Assembly: GCA_036852015.1 (NCBI GenBank) | Contig: JAANDG010000050.1 | Coordinates: 1 to 64,000 of the forward strand | Origin: Pelodera strongyloides | Lineage: Eukaryota; Nematoda; Chromadorea; Rhabditida; Rhabditidae | Direction of reading: 5' to 3' | Length of the DNA stretch: 64,000 bases | Shown here: positions 59,301 through 64,000 of the stretch, one piece after another | Position numbering within the stretch: position 1 is the first letter of the stretch | How the letters are laid out: every line of letters begins with the position of its first letter | The notes under the pieces: generated by a model | Seen by the model: the letters and a program-made list of their open reading frames with translations, nothing else | Told to the model about the DNA's origin: nothing | The model's database searches: none | Position numbers and translations under genes: made by a program

Positions 59301-62300
59301 CTTTTGAAATGTAGGTCTCGCAATACGTCAAATAAATAAAACGAACGAACCTGTCAGACAATGCTGCATTATCATACAAAGATGGTAGATAACACGTTCC
59401 CTGTTCACGAGTGCCGTTACGTCCTGAAATGGGCGCATTGTGCAAATCGTAAAACAACACAATGTTACAGTAAGCTCATCACTGAAATTGCTGTTGACAT
59501 ATCTACTTTAACATCACTCAACATCTTCATCATCACCGTACTCAAACTACACGGTGCAATAGATGTTTCACAATAAACTCAAACAACAGAGGCCGTATTC
59601 ACCAACACGCAGGGAGCTCTCCCTGGATTGGCCTCCCCATGGAAGGGAGCTAAAGATTGCGTGGAGAGTACGAGAGCAGAAGAGTTTCCGAGCGCTCGTG
59701 AGCCTAGGGAGGGCTCCCTGTGTGTTGGTGAGTACGGCCTCAGAATATACCCATATTACCTACCTTCTCATCAGCCAATCTCTGGCACATCGCCTGATCA
59801 TAAGAATAGTTCTGTGCAGAATGAGTGCTCTCTCCACTTGTCAGTTTTTCCATCATCCAATCAAACAACCGGCCGCTTCGCTTTTTCAATGTCTGCGTGA
59901 ACATTTTCTGAAATTCAGATTATATTATGATAAGCAGAATACACAGCGCAAGGCGCATGACGTGGTGTGATTTGATATTACTGTTCATTCAAAGGAGGAA
60001 ACATCTGGTCTGGTCAGCAAATAGCTCGCCTGAAATCCAAGTCCATCCACTTCAACCGCGGGGAGGTGGTCACCACTGAGGAGAGTTCTCACTGTGGGAC
60101 GTTCATCCGGATTCACTTTCATCATCCACTCAATGAGGCGGTGGGCATGACCGCTCTGCAAGCAATTATCGACAATACAAACTACAAACAAAACATTAAT
60201 CTTCAACATAACGTATTCAATTTTCTTTTGTATGTGGTAACGTCAACCGTGTGCCGCGAAATTTGTACATTTTCAAACGACAAACTCTGGAAAAAGAAAC
60301 AAACATCTAATAATAACGTACTTGTACTGGTGTCACTGACGCAAAATCCTCCGGCACGAGTCCCTTTTCCTTTAAAGCGCGAATGGTCGAAATTCTCTGA
60401 AGTCCCGGGGGCAGAGGTCGGTAGAACATTTCAAACAGAACGATACCAGTGCTGAAGTACTTTGATTACGGTCGTTGCTTGTATGAATGAAATAATCAGT
60501 TCTTTGCGAACTTCACGGATGACTTGTGAACTACTGCACAACACAGATTCCAGTAAGTAAAAAATGGGTGAATACACCTGACAGAGAAGTACCCAAAGAA
60601 AGAAAGCAGATCGTTGGACGGTATTGTAGCTATTCTACTCAGTCTAGCACTTCAAAACAAGTACACCACATTATGGAAACATAAACACAACACAACCAGC
60701 GAAACGTGAAAAACGTACCTATAAATATCAATCTTCGCATTATAGGGCTGTTGCTGAGGCGTTGGGGCCAATAGCTCCGGAGCCATATACAATTCAGTTC
60801 CAATGTCCATCGTCTGGTTAGAATCGCCGCCTAAAAACAAGGAAAAGGCATACATAAATGTAAAATAATAAATACGTCACGCGCCCAATACGACAACAAA
60901 CAACATACAGTCTACTATTCACAATTTCTCACGAACTTTCTTTGAACAAACTTTGAACAACGTATTATTGTATGGGCCACGTATACCGTAACTGCTATTT
61001 GGCGCCACAAGGAAACATGGACCTGATCTACATACCTTGATCAAGCTGAAGCTGATATGCTACTAAAGATGAGTGCAAAGTACCTAAGTTATCTAATGTA
61101 CACAGTACACACGCACCAGCACAAATAAACTTTCAAAAATAGTTCTAGAAAAGTACCGTAACGTCCGTAACTACTACTTGCTGGTGACTGGTGGACTGAA
61201 TCACGCTCATAGGAAAAATGGAAGCGTGGATCTGATCTGCATAATTTGATCAAGCTAAAGCCGCTATGCTACTAAGGATCGGTGTGTGCGTGCAGAGAAG
61301 GATGGGTGCAATAAGACACACATTACCTACCATATAGCAAGGTATCAGCACATACCTGCGAGTGACGCGTGCCCGGTTTCACTTCTCAATTCCTTTGTGG
61401 CGAGACCAAAATCTCCAATCTTCACATGGTTATTTGCGTCCAGCAAAATGTTCATCTACAAAATATTTTTTTCCAATTTCCAAATTTCCAATTTCCAACA
61501 CCTTTACATCACGTAGAGTTCCTTAGATCCTTAATCCAACGGTCAAAATAAAGAACTCAAAACTCAAAGCAAAAATATATAAACATACCGGCTTTATATC
61601 TCTGTGGATCAGGCCACGACTGTGGATATAATCCAGTCCAGATAAAATTTCACCAAAGATCTGCCAAGCATATTTCGAATTGTTGACAAGGGCGCGAGAA
61701 TCGATCAGACTTCTAAATTACAGTTTTCAAAAAGGTTGAAATGTCAGATGCGCAGGCCGCACCCCTGCTGGCCTAGGCAAAAACTGCAATAATATTTAAA
61801 ATAGCAATATAACAAGGGTCTCGGAGAGGACCTTAGTCTTAATGTAACCTCCACAAGAATACCATTAGCAGAATAAGGACCGCAGAAAGGAAAAAAAACC
61901 TGAGAGTTCCCTTTGCACAATATTCCATCTGGATGTAGAGCATTCGAGTGGGCGGGACTTCCGTCGTGTCCACGGTCTCAAAGAAAATAAGTCATTTTCA
62001 CAGCCTGACAGTTAGACACACCGACACCTATATAAAAACAGCGACGCACTAGGCGCCGCTCCTAATTTAAATAACAAAAAATTCAAAAGTCAAAGATAAA
62101 AAAAGTACCAAAGCTGTCTTGGTAGGCACAGTGGATGTCTCCTTCGATCGGTCGGACCTGTGAGGAGTTCGCTCGCGGGGATCTGATTGAACTCCCACAC
62201 TCTTTTCATCGCCTGAAAGGTGACATTTTCATTTGTCAGCTGGTTGAGGTGCTTACTACTTACGGACACATCCGGGTTCCCACTGTTAAAGCGAAATACC

Positions 62301-63882
62301 GGCCGGTTTGAGCATAATTTTGCATAAAAAAATAGACCCCCAATTCGACCCCAATTAGCATAACTACATACCGTGTTCCATAAAAATCCATACCGTGTTC
62401 CATAAAAATCCATACCGTGTTCATCACTAACTAAGAGGATTCAAACCAAAACCTAACCACAGTCACGAACTCCAACATATGCTAAACATTTTTAGAAACG
62501 ACACAAAAGCTCACTCGTTACTCCAACATTGTCATTTTCATCCAGTGGGGAATCTGATGCCTCGAATAGGATTTCCTGAAAGTAAAGGTTTCTTCAAACT
62601 CAAAGACAAAAGACAATAAGCTTAGAAAGGTCTTTGCCGTAAAATAACAATAAACCATGAAATGATACAAAACATGACAACATCGCACTCTGAATGACTA
62701 ATCAATAATCAATAAAATCATATAAACCCACAAAATCATCATCCTCTTCTGTGGGAGAAAACAAAAAATGTGGCAAGTCGTCTTCGTCAGAGGAAGGCTC
62801 CTCAACAGACCTGGTTTCTAAACGATTTACTATTTACACTTTACACCAATCAAAAAAAAACTTAAAACTTAACACTTAACGGCTTAACTGGCCTCACCCT
62901 ACGACCTAAACTAACGCCCGACTATAAGAGATAAGCCAACTAACACAAAAAGTACCTCTAAAAGACGTAGTCCATTCGGCATCCCAGTCCTCATCTTCTT
63001 GAATATTACCAACTTTTCCAAGGTTGCGCAGTTTGGACGGAAGCAGAGAATCTACAAGTAGGAAAGAGCCTAAGAATCAGTTACGCATACAAATACGCAT
63101 CAAATAAACGATAAACCACAAATCAACTCATCCTGATGTGCCACGACAGTAAATACTTTTTTTTCTCTGCGCCAAGTTTCCAACATCGTCAACAAGTCGC
63201 AAGACGAGTTATAGCATTTCGGAAACCACTTTCGCGTTTCGCCAGAGCAAAACGATCAGCACTTCATACACGCGCGACTTTCAAAAAGGAAACAACATAA
63301 GAAAACAGGTTAAACTCCTACCATCTGTACTAGAAGTCTCTGGTAAGAAAGGTGTCTTCATTCTCTTCGATTTTGATAACTTCCGACTGGGAGCGGTGTC
63401 CTTATTTCCAGAATGCTGTGACGGCCGACTATGCGGTGCATTATCCGTCCAGGCGCTGAAATAATATGGGTATGATTGGACACTTCATAACTTTTTACCT
63501 ACCCTTACTAAGCAAATGTGTACTTCTTTCATGTCCTACCACAGGGCCACAAGCGTTCCCTGTGCCGCGGGGAACGCTTCCCTAAAACACTCCTATCCTA
63601 TCCCACTTCCCACTGTTCCACAAACAAAAATAATATAAAAAATGGGTCTTTGTCGAGTTCTACGCCGAGCGGAAACTAAATAACAAGAGAGCAAGACTAA
63701 AGCATTGGAAAGCCGTCCAAAATTCAAAGCCAAAGTAGACCCACCAATAATATCGAACAACATTGTGGTGTGTTAGTTTGGCAAACAATTTGGCCTCCTT
63801 TGTGATTTTCTGGTTCAATTTCTCACTCCGCGGGTCCAAAGGAATCACTTTGACAGCATAATGTACTTGATCGAGTTTATTT
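53347..63882 (-). CDS. gcn-2: GCN2 (EIF2AK4) eIF2-alpha kinase, kinase and HisRS-like regions; 5' end off window
   Basis: Stress kinase that senses uncharged tRNA and phosphorylates eIF2-alpha. 33 exons (minus): 63745-63882, 63322-63455, 62956-63051, 62732-62817, 62522-62575, 62264-62282, 62109-62212, 61900-61976, 61589-61712, 61356-61455, 60719-60830, 60322-60451, 60030-60155, 59764-59907, 59351-59423, 58878-59002, 58424-58526, 58140-58222, 57954-58018, 57706-57808, 57426-57577, 56892-56992, 56653-56746, 56326-56396, 55653-55784, 55370-55512, 55149-55202, 54791-54927, 54363-54480, 54124-54179, 53896-53957, 53741-53814, 53347-53463; about 1101 residues here, phase kept. Kinase: YAVKVIPL (Lys), acidic insert, MLYIQMEYC hinge, HRDIKP, IGDFGLA, activation loop QTMDIGTELYMAPE. 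HisRS-like: RAFTPLHCHLLCP, RLNFMRYCTRNN, GRYDSLLSSV, then an anticodon-binding-like part. Kinase lobe start, pseudokinase and RWD domain should lie beyond 64000. Confidence 0.92.
54545..54675. repeat. Hairpin element, diverged member of the same family
   Basis: AGAGGCCATATTCACCACTC at left and GAGCGGTAAATATGGCTATG at right, with GGGGAAATAGCCCC and CCCCATGGGGAATT inside. Confidence 0.6.
55828..56116 (+). mobile_element. tRNA-derived SINE, near full length
   Basis: In a GCN2 intron. The 5' part looks like a tRNA gene: A-box-like GTCCAGTGGCAGCGCGTTGG and B box GAGTTCGATTCCGGC. The unrelated body contains CCCGAAGACGTCGAG and CTGCGGAACATGTCATAAGC and ends near AAGCGTAAAAG before an AT-rich tail. 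A truncated copy of the body lies at 45.1-45.3 kb. Confidence 0.8.
57139..57322. mobile_element. CCGGCCGG-type MITE, copy 7
   Basis: Left end degenerate (TATAAAGGAAAATACTGGCC), right end GGTATTTCGCTTTAA; in a GCN2 intron. Confidence 0.85.
58263..58369. mobile_element. CCGGCCGG-type MITE, copy 8, internally deleted
   Basis: TTAAAGCGAAATACCGCCCG to GATATTTCGCTTTAA, only 107 bp; in a GCN2 intron. Confidence 0.85.
58711..58740. mobile_element. Possible solo end of a CCGGCCGG-type MITE
   Basis: TTAAAGCAAAATAACGACCA then GCTTTTAAGA; only one end is visible. Confidence 0.4.
59109..59236. repeat. Hairpin element, GAGGCCGTATTCACCA family
   Basis: GAGGCCGTATTCACCAACAC and its near-complement TTGGTGAACAGGGCCTC enclose a CCCTGG-rich centre. 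In a GCN2 intron. Confidence 0.75.
59588..59743. repeat. Hairpin element, GAGGCCGTATTCACCA family, second copy
   Basis: GAGGCCGTATTCACCAACAC and GTTGGTGAGTACGGCCTC as inverted ends in a neighbouring GCN2 intron. A more distant relative (AGAGGCCATATTCACCA... TAAATATGGC) is at 54545-54675. Confidence 0.8.
62286..62370. mobile_element. CCGGCCGG-type MITE fragment beside a GCN2 microexon
   Basis: One end, TTAAAGCGAAATACCGGCCG, 3 bp from the microexon at 62264-62282; the far side decays after CAATTAGCATAAC. A short TACCGTGTTCCATAAAAATC repeat follows. Confidence 0.75.
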
Positions 63883-64000
63883 CTGAAAATAGTGGGAAGA
63901 TTGTAGGTGAGGTGTAGAGTCTGGAGTTTGGTATTGTTTTTATATATGTGATGAAATGTGACATGAATCATGAATAAATAGATAATCAGATAATTATGCA

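Overview
This window is nuclear DNA from an animal, almost certainly a nematode. Genes are split into many short exons, and the 3' splice sites are mostly TTTCAG. Seven of the eight main complete gene starts have a lone TTTCAG/TTTAG-type acceptor 0-9 nt before the ATG, and the eighth has one about 23 nt before it; none has an obvious partner donor, which is the signature of spliced-leader trans-splicing. One gene is a nematode-type serpentine chemoreceptor and another resembles the nematode DUF1647 family. Intron density is high (33 exons in the visible part of the GCN2 gene), so this does not look like a compact Caenorhabditis-style genome. I cannot name the species.

Layout, left to right. 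0.3-5.3 kb (+): C-terminal half of a tolloid/BMP1-like protein (CUB and EGF modules). 6.2-10.2 and 10.9-17.0 kb (+): two tandem paralogues of a PI-PLC X-domain protein with identical intron phases; a dead RTE-like retrotransposon lies antisense in the last large intron of the second. 18.5-20.9 kb (-): complete 9-exon Str-type chemoreceptor. 23.4-28.6 kb (-): type II membrane DUF1647-like protein, 3' end unresolved, with a nested stack of mobile elements in intron 1. 30.2-31.0 kb (+): octamer-rich promoter-like region with TATA box before a possible three-exon 55-residue protein. 31.9-38.1 kb (+): MFSD8/CLN7-like lysosomal transporter, 14 exons. 39.1-42.1 kb: 3-kb tandem array. 43.1-47.2 kb (+): UDP-glucuronosyltransferase, 13 exons. 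47.7-49.1 kb (-): small protein, possibly BOD1/Shg1-like. 49.6-50.7 kb (-): RNF181-type RING E3 ligase, with a 1.6-kb tandem array just upstream. 53.3-63.9 kb (-): GCN2 eIF2-alpha kinase, kinase plus HisRS-like regions; its 5' end is off the window.

The genes are not functionally linked. What unites the window is mobile DNA. Several unrelated families of non-coding foldback elements begin and end at TTAA, and a nested copy gives direct evidence of a TTAA target duplication (piggyBac-like). An 857-bp mariner-like foldback element has termini matching the monomer of the 3-kb array. Copies of one TTAA family sit against coding exons and appear to supply 3' splice sites. Gene models were built by hand from splice signals, and reading phase was checked at every junction; exon ends may still be off by a few bases.
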